Assembly: GCF_011761635.1 (NCBI RefSeq)
Contig: NZ_JAASRN010000001.1
Span: forward strand, 1,075,846-1,139,845
Direction: 5' to 3'
DNA: 64,000 nt
DNA from: Thermonema lapsum
GTDB lineage: Bacteria; Bacteroidota; Bacteroidia; Cytophagales; Thermonemataceae
Under the pieces are notes generated by a model. That model ran no database searches. It was given only the letters and a program-made list of their open reading frames with translations, and was not told the origin of the DNA. A program made the translations under genes and the position numbers. Numbering within the stretch: the first letter of the stretch is position 1; each line of letters starts with the position of its first letter. This document shows positions 9,740 through 20,808 of the stretch, in pieces.

Positions 9740-12700
9740 TCAACGCAGAATCATAAGGGTACCGGTGGTTTTCCCATTCAGTGTGATGGGGTCTCCGTTG
9801 ATTTTCTTTGCGTTCAGCTCCCAAATATAAATTCCACCCGGCAGCTCTTGCCCATCGAGGCTTTTGCCATCCCAACCGATATTCATCAGGTCTTCTACTC
9901 GGTTGGTTTCATATACCAGCTGCCCAAAGCGATTGAATACACGGAAATTAAGGGTTGACACTCCAAAACCAAAAAACTTGAAGGTGTCATTCACGCCGTC
10001 GCCATTAGGCGAAAAAGCATTGGGCAAGAAGTAATCCTCTATAGCAACGACTTCAAAAGTAGTACTCACTGCACAACCTTCGCCGTAACGCACAGTAACG
10101 GTATAAGTTGTGCTGCCGGGGCGCACTGCTGTCAACACCACATTTTTTCCGGTGGGGTTGTCTATGCCTTCGGAAGGCTCCCAGAGGACCTTCTCTAAGC
10201 CATTTCCTCCCCTAATCTGTAGCTGAAGGTTCACTGTATTACCCAAAAACAATTCGATGGGGGCAGTTACAGCTTGCCCGGCGGCATCGAGTACGACAAC
10301 AGACGGCTCAGAAGGGACTACAAGTTGTATTGGCGGAGAGGCAACAGTAAAACATAGGCTTTGTGCCACATAGCGATAGTAACCCGGCTGTGAAGCAGTG
10401 TAGGTAGAGGCTTCGGCACCCGGAATATTTGTCCATCCAATAGCATCATTACTTTGCTGCCATGTATAGGTAAAGGTAGGGTCGTTGATGCTTGCTTCTA
10501 AAACTACCGAGCTTCCACTACATACATAAACCACTTGGTTGTCGGCATCGTAGAACTGCGAAGAAGTAGTCACCGTGGGGGGTGGTCCTTCGGCAGGGCA
10601 GCTGTAAACCAGTATAAAATAGGCGTCGCCGCTGCCTATGGTTCGATGCGCCCCCTTCACTGAACCTATCGGATAAGTATTGGTAGTAGCAGGCAAAAGA
10701 GCTTCGTAAGTACCTAAAAAACCTGGGGCTTGTGCCGCTGCCAAATACAAGTGGTTCGAAGCATTGACCCCATCTCCATTACCAAAAAATATTTCCACTT
10801 CCCCATTGGTAGTGATACTCCCCAAATCCGTCACAAGCTTCCAGGAACGCGTGCCTATTGTTCCACTCACGCTGCTTCCAAACACTGCATTACTTGGAAG
10901 TGGTATGGTTTGGGTTTCAGCATACAACAATGCATCGCCATCTATATTTCTAAGGATAAGCCCTCTGTACTCGTTCTGTCCAGCTTCGCCTATGGGGAAG
11001 TTCACGGTGGTAAGTCCCGAACCGTTACTTAAATCCCACCATACTTTTTTGGCACGCACATAAGAGCCATTATCTCCTCCGTTTACTACCGTAGCTCGCA
11101 ACATGACGAAGTCATAATTACTACGCACATAGCCGGCGGTAAGCGTAAGCGACTGATTGATAGTCAGTTTTCCTTTTAAAATCAGTTCCTTTCCGGGAGC
11201 ATTGATGTCAATGCCTGCAGCAGTAAAGTCTCCATTTCCATCGGGTTGTAACGTAACGCCTTTATCTACCACAATAACATGAGGATAATTACCCGGTAAG
11301 AACTTCACTACACCACCATCTTGCAAGCGTGCAATTGCGCGGCTTAGGTCCGGTGTGTTGGTATAAGGAGTGTAAAAGCTGTTGGTTGTAACATAGGCAG
11401 TATTATTTTCAAAATAGCAATAACCGGTATTGTACACGTCTATACCGTCGATAATTTTTTCGGTTAGTGTGTATTTTTCCGCATCCAACATTGCAGAGGG
11501 CAATTTGCCGTTAAAGGAATTGGTTCTTATGTCTATATCCGTATCTACCTCTTTGCCAGCTGCGCCGTCCATAAAAACATAGTATTTCAAATTGCCGGAA
11601 AAGGTGTTATTTTCAATGCGTATGCTTTGATAAACTGGCAGAGGTTGCCCACTCACTCCCTTGTTGGCATTGTAAATAGCCACTCCCTGCCCTACATTGG
11701 GCGTGGCGGTGGCATTGAAGTTGCAGTTGGTTACCATCACACTGTTCTGCTCTAGCGAAGCCGAAGCGTCGTCCGAATCTATGATAAGATGGGTAAAATC
11801 AGCAACTCCGTTGTTAACTTGAAACTGTATGCTGTCAAGCAGCACTTGATTGCTGCCCTTTATGCTAATGCCTTTAGTAGCAACGTTGGTAAGTCGTAAG
11901 AAAAGACGTCTTATAGTAACCGAATCGCTGCTTACCTCCAGAAGGGGAGCACTGAGCGTAGAACTTGTAAGTGTAACCGTGCCATACCCCGACACAAAAC
12001 CATACAAAATCATAGGGCGGTTTATTACTGATGGCTCAGCTTTATCAAAAATTCCACCTGGGTATTCTGAGTAAGACAAAACCAAGGTCCAACGCTCTGC
12101 TGGGTCCGCAGGTGTGGCATCGATGGCTTCTTGCAAGGTATTGGAGGAGGAGGAGTAGCCAATTTGACGCTTACTTTGGAAGCCATATGCCAGCGAGTCT
12201 TGGTCGTTACTTACCCTCCCATCAGACAGAAAAAAGTAGGTAACCGTTTTAAATGCATTGCGGGCATTGGGGCTTCCGCTAACATTAGCACTCTTCGTAC
12301 TGGGGTCTCCCATTTTCTTCAGCGCCCAGTTATTAGCATTGGCATCAATACTGCCGCTGGGGGTTCCTGTACCTACGTCCACCAAAGGGGTAGTGCCGTT
12401 AATAAAATTTTCTCTGAAAACAATGAAATTGTGTGTATAACTGCTATAGGCATTGGGGATTCGAATAACGGGCAAGCCGCCAGAGCTCACAAAAAAATTA
12501 TTCATAAAGACACAGCTTCCTGCCAACTCAGAAGCATGGATACGTACCAGCCCTTCTTCTGCTTGCGAGTCAGTGACTACTCCGTCGAACTCATTGCGTT
12601 CAATACGTAGGTTGCTGCATGCCCCTTCTATGCTCAAAGCAAAAAAGGAAGCATCAGAGTCGACCGAAGGCTTGGGCTGCCCTCTATAGCTAAAGGAAGA

Positions 12701-13432
12701 ACAGCCGGGAGGGGAATTACTGCGCCATTGAGCTCCATTGTTCACCACATTTTCTTCAAGCAATGCATTAGTTACGTTTATCAGTCGAAAAGCGCCGTCG
12801 GCTTTCCATACATAGTTTCTACGCATGCGAAGGTCATCAATCTGCTGCACAAAAAAGCCCTCCGCATCCATTGTCAGCCCATTTTTATGTCCGATACGAT
12901 TTTCCTCTATTAGCCAATGGGTAAGCTGCCCAGAGCCTGTACGTTCTATTGCCCTTTGAGTGCTCGCTGGAGTAATCATGCAGTATTGCACCGTAACATC
13001 AGAAGCGGATATTTGTATATTGGCATTCAATATTTCAAAGCCATTGATAACTACTCCGGCAGCCGTTACAACTAAACCAACGCCATCCAAAATCGATTCA
13101 GGTAGAGTAGTCGTTTCAGAACAGATCAGCGTTCTGTCCGAAGTAGGCATATTGGGCGACACATCTGCCTGCGCACCTTTTAAGGTAAGGCGCTTGTTTA
13201 GCGTAAGAGTAGCGCTTTCTCCAAGTGCAGTATTGTAGGTGCCTGCTGCCACTTGTACAATATCGCCGGCTTGCGCCCTTTGTACCGCGTAGGTGATGGT
13301 CTTACAAGGGCTGCCAGCTGAAGCACAATCACCAGCATCAGCTCCTCCGTTGGCATCTACATAGCGAGTGGTTTGAGCATAAACAGTAGCAGAAAGTAGT
13401 ACTGTCAGCCAAACTAACAATATTCTTTTCAT
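9740..13432 (-). CDS. Secreted parallel-beta-helix protein with type B T9SS C-terminal domain
   Basis: I take ATG 13430-13432, which gives a clean signal peptide (MKRILLVWLTVLLSATVYAQ), seven codons inside the longest frame; mature protein ~1210 residues. The start of the mature part (YVDANGGADAGDC...ITYAVQRAQAGDIVQVAAGTY) is the DUF1565/pectate-lyase-like opening of right-handed beta-helix proteins. Repeated IxNNxF/IxxNxF strands continue this for ~700 residues. An Ig/PKD-like module rich in WQQSN...YYRYVAQS follows near residues 980-1070. The last ~90 residues (FLPNAFSPNGDGVNDTF...WDGKSLDGQELPGGIYIW) are the gliding-motility-associated C-terminal domain (CHU_C, type B signal), which sends proteins through T9SS to the surface. 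Substrate unknown; polysaccharide binding or adhesion is only a guess. Confidence 0.88.
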   Translation of the reverse strand: MKRILLVWLTVLLSATVYAQTTRYVDANGGADAGDCASAGSPCKTITYAVQRAQAGDIVQVAAGTYNTALGESATLTLNKRLTLKGAQADVSPNMPTSDRTLICSETTTLPESILDGVGLVVTAAGVVINGFEILNANIQISASDVTVQYCMITPASTQRAIERTGSGQLTHWLIEENRIGHKNGLTMDAEGFFVQQIDDLRMRRNYVWKADGAFRLINVTNALLEENVVNNGAQWRSNSPPGCSSFSYRGQPKPSVDSDASFFALSIEGACSNLRIERNEFDGVVTDSQAEEGLVRIHASELAGSCVFMNNFFVSSGGLPVIRIPNAYSSYTHNFIVFRENFINGTTPLVDVGTGTPSGSIDANANNWALKKMGDPSTKSANVSGSPNARNAFKTVTYFFLSDGRVSNDQDSLAYGFQSKRQIGYSSSSNTLQEAIDATPADPAERWTLVLSYSEYPGGIFDKAEPSVINRPMILYGFVSGYGTVTLTSSTLSAPLLEVSSDSVTIRRLFLRLTNVATKGISIKGSNQVLLDSIQFQVNNGVADFTHLIIDSDDASASLEQNSVMVTNCNFNATATPNVGQGVAIYNANKGVSGQPLPVYQSIRIENNTFSGNLKYYVFMDGAAGKEVDTDIDIRTNSFNGKLPSAMLDAEKYTLTEKIIDGIDVYNTGYCYFENNTAYVTTNSFYTPYTNTPDLSRAIARLQDGGVVKFLPGNYPHVIVVDKGVTLQPDGNGDFTAAGIDINAPGKELILKGKLTINQSLTLTAGYVRSNYDFVMLRATVVNGGDNGSYVRAKKVWWDLSNGSGLTTVNFPIGEAGQNEYRGLILRNIDGDALLYAETQTIPLPSNAVFGSSVSGTIGTRSWKLVTDLGSITTNGEVEIFFGNGDGVNASNHLYLAAAQAPGFLGTYEALLPATTNTYPIGSVKGAHRTIGSGDAYFILVYSCPAEGPPPTVTTSSQFYDADNQVVYVCSGSSVVLEASINDPTFTYTWQQSNDAIGWTNIPGAEASTYTASQPGYYRYVAQSLCFTVASPPIQLVVPSEPSVVVLDAAGQAVTAPIELFLGNTVNLQLQIRGGNGLEKVLWEPSEGIDNPTGKNVVLTAVRPGSTTYTVTVRYGEGCAVSTTFEVVAIEDYFLPNAFSPNGDGVNDTFKFFGFGVSTLNFRVFNRFGQLVYETNRVEDLMNIGWDGKSLDGQELPGGIYIWELNAKKINGDPITLNGKTTGTLMILR

Positions 13433-13517
13433 GACATTAGCACTTTGTATCACTCGTAAATACAGTAAGAGTCCGAAAATGTAATCAAAAACAATAAAAC
13501 AGACTCATTGTTCATAC

Positions 13518-13559
13518 GAAAAAAGAGGGGCATCTGTTAGAGAAGATACCCCTCTTTTT
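13518..13559 (-). terminator. Terminator after the first giant type A cargo gene
   Basis: AAAAAGAGGGG (from 13520) pairs with CCCCTCTTTTT (13549-13559) around an 18-base interior. On the minus strand it continues into a T run. It lies 20 bp after the stop of the 13579-20808 gene. Confidence 0.7.
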
Positions 13560-13578
13560 CAGAATCAGGCGCGATGCT

Positions 13579-16500
13579 TTACAGAACTACCCACCGAACA
13601 AATTGCCAGCCGCTTTGGGTGCGCAAACGCACTAAATATACACCTTCTGGCAAGCGGCGTTTCAAATCTACCTTCAAAGTATTCTTCATGCCGGATTGGG
13701 CACGTTCGCCTGCGATGATATTGCCTTTCATGTCCACCACCTGCCATTCGTAAAGCTCCATGCCATAAGGCAATTCTACATAGAACGACTGTCCGTCTTG
13801 TGCCGGGTTAGGATACAGACTCACTTTGCCCGGCTCGTAACGATTGCCTTGTTTTACTTCTACAGCCACCCACTTCGAATAGCTGGTGCTTCCATTTTTA
13901 TCTTTCTGACGCAGGCGATAATACACCACGCCTTGAGGCGGATGGTTATCCCAGTACTCATAGGCGGTTACACTGCTCCCTTCCGAACCTTTTGCCTCTA
14001 ACCAACCTATTTCTTCTATCTCCCTGGTATTCAGGCTACGCTCAATCGTGAAGCCGGCGTTGTCTTTTTCATACACGGTTACCCAGCTGAGATGCACTCT
14101 GCCCTCTACTGCTTTGGCTCCTAAGTTGAGAATTTCTACCGGCAAAGGAATAAAATGCCAACCGAAGGTCATTTGCCCATTGCCCAGCGTAGCGATACCG
14201 CCGGCTATTATCTGTGTATTGGAGTTTGACAAGAAAGGCAAACCACCCAAGTCTCTCCAGTATTGTCCTTCATCGTCTGCCTGCCCACGACGTACTCGAC
14301 GCTCGATGTCTGGGGGAGCGGTATTCCGCAATCCTGCCAAGTTTTTGTCATAATCGTCAAAGTCTTGCAATATGTGGATATCTTCCAGTAAACTTAGGTT
14401 GTTGGCAGCACTCACGTAGTAGGTGTTGCCATTCACGTTGATAGGAAAGTTGGAAGTTTCATCCTCGCCACGGAAGGGCAGCTCCACAGAAAGCGATACG
14501 AAATCTGCAGCATTGTTTGGATCGTTAGGAAACTCTATATTCTTCACCACCCAATAGCGGTCTTGCGAAATCATGTTGATGCGGCTGCTTGCCGGATACA
14601 ATGTCCGTGTGTTGGAAGGTGTCCAGTCTTCGGGGTTGGCATTGAACTGCTCTACTGTGAAGGTGGTGGGTACCTGTTTATTAAGCCTCACATTCAAGGC
14701 TACCCCATCAGTAATAGTCCCAGGATAGCTTCCCTTCCCTATAGGAAAAGCCAACCGCACCTCAGAGGAAAAGCTAGAGAATATACGCCCGGCTGGTCCC
14801 TCTACAAAGGCACTGGCAACCGGTGATGAGGGGTCACGGCGCCATTGTGCCTTTTCCGATATAATTAACTCCTTGTTTTTATCGGAAATAATTTTTCCGT
14901 TCATGAGGTAGAGCTCCCCGCCCAGTACCGAACCCGTGATGGGTCCAACGACCACACGATTATTGAGCGTCAAATTGGTAGTAGAAGGTGTAAAGCTACC
15001 CGCAGAGGTTACATCCTCTTTTGCCATAATCAAGCGCCAGAAGGTTTCATAGCCTGCCCCGCCGGTCTTTGTTAATGCTTGGGGCTTGTTGCCCGAAAAG
15101 ACCACCTCTCCTTGACGCGGCACGAAGGTACCGTGGTTCACCCAGTTGCCTTTGATGTCTATACGGTTATTGGCAATACTTGCATCCAAAGTAGCCCCAG
15201 CCGCAATGGTCAGATCGTTTTCTACGAACAAGGTAGAGTTGAGCTCACTGATTCCGGAGCGGAATTCTACATTATAGAAGGGGTTATTAAATACGCCATA
15301 GGTACCAGGGGCATGATTGGCACCTCCATAGATTACCCGCGATCCGGTGCCGCCATCGAACACCACTGTACCGTTGCCATGGGTGAAGGCACCACGTATG
15401 TTCCAGCTGCCTCCTACGGTAATCGTACTAGCAGGGTTAAGCACTTCTACATGGCTGTTTGATTGCACAGAGAAGTCGCCGGTTACCTGCAAGTTTCCGC
15501 CATTCAAACGCAAGTAAACATCGTTGATAGGACCATTGGGATCGTTGGTAGCATTGATGGTTAAGCTGGCGCACTGAACTGTACCAGAAGTAATTTCTAC
15601 TACAAAAGAACGCCCACCAGAAGCATAATTCGGGTCAAGATTGGATGCTGTGTAGTCTATAACTACATCATCGCTGGAAGTAGGCAAGACATCCCCTTCC
15701 CAGTTTGCAGGGTTAGTCCACAAGTTATCATTAGTAGCCACTCCTCCATTGGTGCGCCCATCCCAGCGCTTGATATTTTCAATCCAGCGCACATTACCAT
15801 CTCCCCCAAAGCAGCTTGCCACATCTCGGTCGTCATCATAGCTTTCCCCACGGAAAGCACCGGATGCTAGGCGGAAAACTACTTGGTTGGATGCACAACT
15901 ACTGGGGCTTCGCCGTACGTTATAGCCTCCCGGAATGGGCAGTGCAAAGTTGGTTCTATAGATATCGCTTGTTGAGTAAACTATCGGCAAGTTTAAATAC
16001 ACTGACCCGGCAAGCGGCTTGCCGTTGGTAAAAATACCATCGCTAAAGCTGCCAATACCAGCTGCTGGGTCTGTGCTTGCGCCCCTACCTGCACTGTTGG
16101 TGCTTCCTAATATACCGCTACCTGCCACCCCTGCTCCATCACCGGTTAAGGTGCCAGAAAGATCCACTCCGCGCTCATCCATAAATTCAAACAGGAAGTA
16201 ACGCGCTTGAATAGTACCTTCTACCAAGAAGCGGTAATAGTCAGATATCCCTTGCCGGCTGATTTTCACATATTGCGAAGCAGAGCCCACAGCTTCCAAA
16301 TAACCGCCCTCTTCGATCAAAAGCGTTCGAGTGGGTTTATCTGCTTGAATCGGAGAAATATTATTTCTTTTATCCACATAGAAAGGATAAGCCGGGTTGG
16401 GATCTATAAGCAATTCTGCCCCTGGGTTCAAATCCAGCACCCCATTGTTTTCCACACGTACACCCGCCAACTTCAACTTCACATTGGCATTAGGTAAGGT

Positions 16501-19500
16501 GCTCAACTTCCGGTTTGCCATCACGGTGGTATGCCCCAATGCAATCAACTCATCTTGCACCTCATACTCTACCATAGAGGTAACTTTCGGGTAACGAATG
16601 GGATGACCCACAGGATAGTCATCAGGGTCGGCATCTTTCATATAGCAATTACCCACCTGCGTGTAATCTACAAAGAAGCCAATGTAAACAGCGGGGAAGG
16701 GCTGTCCATTGGTTTTAATGATGCGCTTAGCCGTGCTATTGGGGTGAAAGTTGATGCGCCCTGCTCCCGGGTCTATATTCGCCCCATTGTTTATCCAATT
16801 ACCCCGTACTGTCACTGGGCTGTCGTTAAAGGTAAAGCTACCTCCGTTCAAGGTTACATTACCATTGACCAACAGGGGCGTAGTAGAAAGCATACGGAAC
16901 TCCCCTCCGTTGATGGTCAAATTACCCAGGATCTGGAATCGTGCGCGCTCAGAGAAAGTGAGCCCCTGCACACGAAGTACACCACCCGGTTTATCCACGC
17001 GTACATTTTGCACCTCGTTTCTACGTACCATGATTTGCTGCTCGCCTGTTCCATTAAACACTAGCGTAGCAGTTGGATCCATTACAATATTGGGCATAGT
17101 CTTTAAACCACCCATAGTCACATAACTTTTAGAATCATCAGCCGCGTCGCAATAATATGCTGGTGGTGAGATATTCTCATTCCAACTTGCAAGGTTATCT
17201 AAGGCAAATAAGTTAGTACCTATACGCACTTCTGCGTTGGCTTGCAGTTTCAACTGCCCATTGGCACGCACTTGCATGTCGCCCCCCACAGTCAAAACAC
17301 GCCCAGCAGAGATGGTAAGCACCTTGTGAGGTATACTACTAGTAGTACTATCCCTTCCTCGATTAACCGAAGGGTCTAGATCTTCTCTTGCCAGCATTTG
17401 CCCAAAAACTCCCGCAGTACCTGATGCTCCATTATCACGTGCATCATAAATGCGCTGCCCATCGCGGAGCACGCCGGCATTGACCACTACCGCGCCATAC
17501 ACCTCAACGTCTATATCCACAGTGGGATTTGAGCCCGCCGAACGTGTTATCATCACATCAAACATCTTCAAGGTATCTGCCGGTATTTCACCATTGGGGT
17601 CATTACCTACCCATACAGTAGATTCTTTGTTTTTTTTAGGCAAGCCATAGGGTAAGGTGGTTTGGCCAGGGTATATTTGGAAGGGGTTATAGTATCGGTC
17701 GTTATATAAAGACCAGTTTTTGGGGTTAGTCCAAGCAGTTGCATCATCCGTGTGTGTCTCATCTATATATTTATATACTAGGGGATCTAGGTTAGAATTT
17801 TCATAATAGGGACCTTCGCCGCCACTTACTACTACGTCACCTTCTTTTATTATTCTCTGACGCTTTGGATTGGGTCCTGTTGTTCCCCAGGAATTCCCCA
17901 CCCAATAAATCCTCACATAGTTCTCCCAGCGAATTTGGTCATAGAAAGGATTTACATTGTTGTCGTTCAAACCACCATCATACTGCTCACCCACACCGCC
18001 TCCTATGGCACCAGAAGAGCTCTTCATGGTAATCACGTTTATTTGCAAATTACCAAAACCTGCCACATTAGCAGCAGGGTCACCCATTACAGAAGAGTTA
18101 AAATAATAACGAGCGTTGGCAATCACATTCTTAGAATAGCTACCGCTGTTGCTAGAAAAGTTAGCATTGTAAATAGTCAATGCTTGTCCCGTATTGATGG
18201 TTAAACAAGCTGCGTTTATGCCCCCACTACCAAAAGAACAATAGCTGAAATTATGGGGCACAGTGCCCCATTGCAGATCGGGCGAAGTGTTGTCAAGAGG
18301 GTTAATGATAGCGCCCATCATCACCTTCAACCCCCCCCGGCTCTCTTGCCAGCCATGCCCAGAACCCGGTCCTCCTTCGTATTCCCAAGAGGGTAGATCG
18401 TAGTTGGGCGAGCTTGTAATAGTGTTGTCTCCCAGCCAGTTTCTAGAATCAGACGTTCCATATCGGCTGTCGCTGAAAGCCGACATAAAGGTAAACTCTG
18501 TATGAATGGCTTCTATGGCACCTCCGTTATACACACAAATACGATAATACTGCCCGGGCGTACCTTCGCGTGTTACTGTGGCACGGTTGGCAGCAGTCCC
18601 CAAAGCACGGAAAAAGCCTCCTTTGCGCACACGTAAAAACGTCCCTCTTTCTTCTCCTGCGGTATTCATAAACAAACGACTGCCAGCAGTGAGTAAAAAG
18701 CGCCCATATACGTCTATGACGTCATCACGCGAATAGTAATTGCTCATAAGGGCAGCGTCGCTAATACCCCCTCCCACATCTTTGGCTGCGTAGTCGCCGT
18801 AATAAAGGGTGTAGCCGTTGGTGTTAAAAGTCCCTCGCAGAATTTTAAAATTGCCATGAATGCGGAGGTTATTTGACATGGTTACTTGAGTGGCATTCGG
18901 ATCTGCACTCGTGCTGGTCTTTACGATGTAAACATTCGGCAATAAGAGACCCTTGCCCCCATTGAAATTGTTACAAAAATTAGGTAACTGAGGTACGTTT
19001 CCGACAATGGTTGCGGGAGTTCCTCCGAAGAATACAATCGTCGGGATTTGATAGTTTTCTCTTGGCGCTAATCCTGTTTGATAATTCACAGTTCCCGCAG
19101 CTGTACAACTTTGGCGAACCCCCAAAGGATAAGCAGTAGAGAGTCCGCAATACAAACCACGTGGTGGTCCCGGATTAGTAGGATAAGAAGTACTTGGGAT
19201 TGCCTGTGCATTAGAAGGCAGTGTATTGTTTTTGTCATCCAAATTTTTGCCTACGTATAGCGCAATGGTAATAAAATTGGTGCGATTAGTTTCTATATTG
19301 CCCGGTTCGTTGGTTCCCAAGTCCAAACATGCATCGTCTTCTATAATGACGTCTTCTTCTACAATAATATCTCCTGCAGGGTAAGAAACAGTTTCTCCGG
19401 TATTGGCTCCCATCGCCAAAGCTTGAATAGGATCGGAGCTAATATTAATGGCTCCTCCTGTGCTGTTGTTCCGGTTCAGGCGATGATTTACCGATGCTAC

Positions 19501-20808
19501 AATAGATAAAGTATTGGTAGCATTGGTTACGTTATTAGCACGGAAAGTGCCTGACAGGATATGAAAGTTTTTCTTGATGCGCAAAGGGTTGGAGCCTGTA
19601 TTGCTTACTATACGATACGCATCGGTCTTGTTAATATACAAGTAGTCGAAAAACGTATTAGCCGATACGTTGATGCTACAATTGCTTGTATTACCTATAA
19701 AATAGATTTGCGAGTCACCCACCGGGCGCTGCAAAGGATCGACTGCCGTAGATTGACTGCTGTCCCAATCTTGTAAAATTTTGAGCACAGTAGGTGATGC
19801 AGAAGCCCGGATTACCCCATTGTCATTGGCATACACCACACTACCATTGATGCTATGCGGCGCAGTGGTTTGTATATCCAAAAGCCCATTGTTTCCTATC
19901 ACCAAGTTCTTCTGTGCGGTAGTTTCCCCTATAGTAACCGGTACATTCCAACGTACATTTTTGAGAATAGATACTGCAGCACGTATGTTCACGGCTGTCC
20001 CACTGACCACACTCGTTGAGCTGCCCCCCATGAAGCGAACTGGAGCTGAAAACGGGGCAGTAGTATTATCCCCTACGATGTAACCGCCATTTTGCGTATA
20101 ATTGCCTTGAATCTCCACTTTAGCTGAAGCCTGCAAAGTAAAGCTACCACTTTCCACAACCGCATTACCCTGTACTTGCAAAATTCTACCACCTAAGCTA
20201 CTAAAGGAAGAGTTTCCGCCACGCACACGCAAGTTAGCCACCGGCAAATAGCCTGTACCTGCTGCTGTGAGTGTACCACTCTCCATTATGAGCTCATTGC
20301 TTACCATGCGTGTACCCCCACCAAAAGCAGGACCTATGTCCGTAGTCTTGCTACCTCTGTCAAAAATGAGCGTATAAAAGTAGTCATTATACGAAGTGTT
20401 CATTGTTATCTGGTAAGACACAGCCCCTCCGTCACGGAGCACCACTGTACCCGTATTGGGCTGAAATACATTGCTGGAAGCAATATGTGTCCAGTTGCCG
20501 TACACCTCCAGGGTATGAGTACCCAAACTTAGCCTGCCCGTGTAGGTAAGCGCAAAGGTCAGGTTTTTACAGGCTTCATTGCGAGAGAGTGTGCAATTAT
20601 TCGCCCCTGTAAATACTACATCATCATTCGCATCAGGGATGCCATCGTTATCATCATCAATCCCCACCCTTATCCAGTTGGCAGAGTTATTCCATGCAGT
20701 ATTGGATGCACCTGTCCACGTAAAAACTGCTTGTGCCCACGTGAGCATGGGCAAGCTCATCAGCAAAACTAAAATCACTACCCATTTTTGCGATTTATGC
20801 ACTTTCAT
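13579..20808 (-). CDS. Giant secreted protein with type A T9SS tail (paralogue A)
   Basis: 2409 residues counted from ATG 20806-20808. The longer frame (to 20883) would begin upstream of the promoter at 20860-20890, and only the inner ATG gives a normal signal peptide (~9-26, ending TWAQA). The mature protein opens with FTWTGASNTAWNNSANW and the Asp-rich, possibly Ca-binding GIDDDNDGIPDANDD. Related Asn-Trp panels recur near residues 1020 (NPKNWSLYNDRYYNP) and 1700 (NPANWEGDVLP). Between them run repetitive beta-strand units of the type VxGNWxNxG/LTINGGxF, typical of beta-solenoid adhesins. The last ~80 residues (VSLYPNPAQDGQSF...LPEGVYLVRL) form a Por secretion-type (type A) sorting domain. 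Residues ~38-163 are encoded by DNA identical to paralogue B. Function unknown; probably cell-surface or matrix protein. Confidence 0.87.
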   Translation of the reverse strand: MKVHKSQKWVVILVLLMSLPMLTWAQAVFTWTGASNTAWNNSANWIRVGIDDDNDGIPDANDDVVFTGANNCTLSRNEACKNLTFALTYTGRLSLGTHTLEVYGNWTHIASSNVFQPNTGTVVLRDGGAVSYQITMNTSYNDYFYTLIFDRGSKTTDIGPAFGGGTRMVSNELIMESGTLTAAGTGYLPVANLRVRGGNSSFSSLGGRILQVQGNAVVESGSFTLQASAKVEIQGNYTQNGGYIVGDNTTAPFSAPVRFMGGSSTSVVSGTAVNIRAAVSILKNVRWNVPVTIGETTAQKNLVIGNNGLLDIQTTAPHSINGSVVYANDNGVIRASASPTVLKILQDWDSSQSTAVDPLQRPVGDSQIYFIGNTSNCSINVSANTFFDYLYINKTDAYRIVSNTGSNPLRIKKNFHILSGTFRANNVTNATNTLSIVASVNHRLNRNNSTGGAINISSDPIQALAMGANTGETVSYPAGDIIVEEDVIIEDDACLDLGTNEPGNIETNRTNFITIALYVGKNLDDKNNTLPSNAQAIPSTSYPTNPGPPRGLYCGLSTAYPLGVRQSCTAAGTVNYQTGLAPRENYQIPTIVFFGGTPATIVGNVPQLPNFCNNFNGGKGLLLPNVYIVKTSTSADPNATQVTMSNNLRIHGNFKILRGTFNTNGYTLYYGDYAAKDVGGGISDAALMSNYYSRDDVIDVYGRFLLTAGSRLFMNTAGEERGTFLRVRKGGFFRALGTAANRATVTREGTPGQYYRICVYNGGAIEAIHTEFTFMSAFSDSRYGTSDSRNWLGDNTITSSPNYDLPSWEYEGGPGSGHGWQESRGGLKVMMGAIINPLDNTSPDLQWGTVPHNFSYCSFGSGGINAACLTINTGQALTIYNANFSSNSGSYSKNVIANARYYFNSSVMGDPAANVAGFGNLQINVITMKSSSGAIGGGVGEQYDGGLNDNNVNPFYDQIRWENYVRIYWVGNSWGTTGPNPKRQRIIKEGDVVVSGGEGPYYENSNLDPLVYKYIDETHTDDATAWTNPKNWSLYNDRYYNPFQIYPGQTTLPYGLPKKNKESTVWVGNDPNGEIPADTLKMFDVMITRSAGSNPTVDIDVEVYGAVVVNAGVLRDGQRIYDARDNGASGTAGVFGQMLAREDLDPSVNRGRDSTTSSIPHKVLTISAGRVLTVGGDMQVRANGQLKLQANAEVRIGTNLFALDNLASWNENISPPAYYCDAADDSKSYVTMGGLKTMPNIVMDPTATLVFNGTGEQQIMVRRNEVQNVRVDKPGGVLRVQGLTFSERARFQILGNLTINGGEFRMLSTTPLLVNGNVTLNGGSFTFNDSPVTVRGNWINNGANIDPGAGRINFHPNSTAKRIIKTNGQPFPAVYIGFFVDYTQVGNCYMKDADPDDYPVGHPIRYPKVTSMVEYEVQDELIALGHTTVMANRKLSTLPNANVKLKLAGVRVENNGVLDLNPGAELLIDPNPAYPFYVDKRNNISPIQADKPTRTLLIEEGGYLEAVGSASQYVKISRQGISDYYRFLVEGTIQARYFLFEFMDERGVDLSGTLTGDGAGVAGSGILGSTNSAGRGASTDPAAGIGSFSDGIFTNGKPLAGSVYLNLPIVYSTSDIYRTNFALPIPGGYNVRRSPSSCASNQVVFRLASGAFRGESYDDDRDVASCFGGDGNVRWIENIKRWDGRTNGGVATNDNLWTNPANWEGDVLPTSSDDVVIDYTASNLDPNYASGGRSFVVEITSGTVQCASLTINATNDPNGPINDVYLRLNGGNLQVTGDFSVQSNSHVEVLNPASTITVGGSWNIRGAFTHGNGTVVFDGGTGSRVIYGGANHAPGTYGVFNNPFYNVEFRSGISELNSTLFVENDLTIAAGATLDASIANNRIDIKGNWVNHGTFVPRQGEVVFSGNKPQALTKTGGAGYETFWRLIMAKEDVTSAGSFTPSTTNLTLNNRVVVGPITGSVLGGELYLMNGKIISDKNKELIISEKAQWRRDPSSPVASAFVEGPAGRIFSSFSSEVRLAFPIGKGSYPGTITDGVALNVRLNKQVPTTFTVEQFNANPEDWTPSNTRTLYPASSRINMISQDRYWVVKNIEFPNDPNNAADFVSLSVELPFRGEDETSNFPINVNGNTYYVSAANNLSLLEDIHILQDFDDYDKNLAGLRNTAPPDIERRVRRGQADDEGQYWRDLGGLPFLSNSNTQIIAGGIATLGNGQMTFGWHFIPLPVEILNLGAKAVEGRVHLSWVTVYEKDNAGFTIERSLNTREIEEIGWLEAKGSEGSSVTAYEYWDNHPPQGVVYYRLRQKDKNGSTSYSKWVAVEVKQGNRYEPGKVSLYPNPAQDGQSFYVELPYGMELYEWQVVDMKGNIIAGERAQSGMKNTLKVDLKRRLPEGVYLVRLRTQSGWQFVRWVVL
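20321..20697. repeat. 377-bp direct repeat, copy 1 (inside paralogue A)
   Basis: Base-for-base identical to 27545-27921 (constant offset 7224, no gaps), encoding residues ~38-163 of paralogue A. It ends on one side at a one-codon indel (20320/27544) and on the other at an A/G difference (20698/27922). Beyond the indel the sequences stay recognisably similar but clearly diverged for some 160 bp, and then drift apart. Confidence 0.95.
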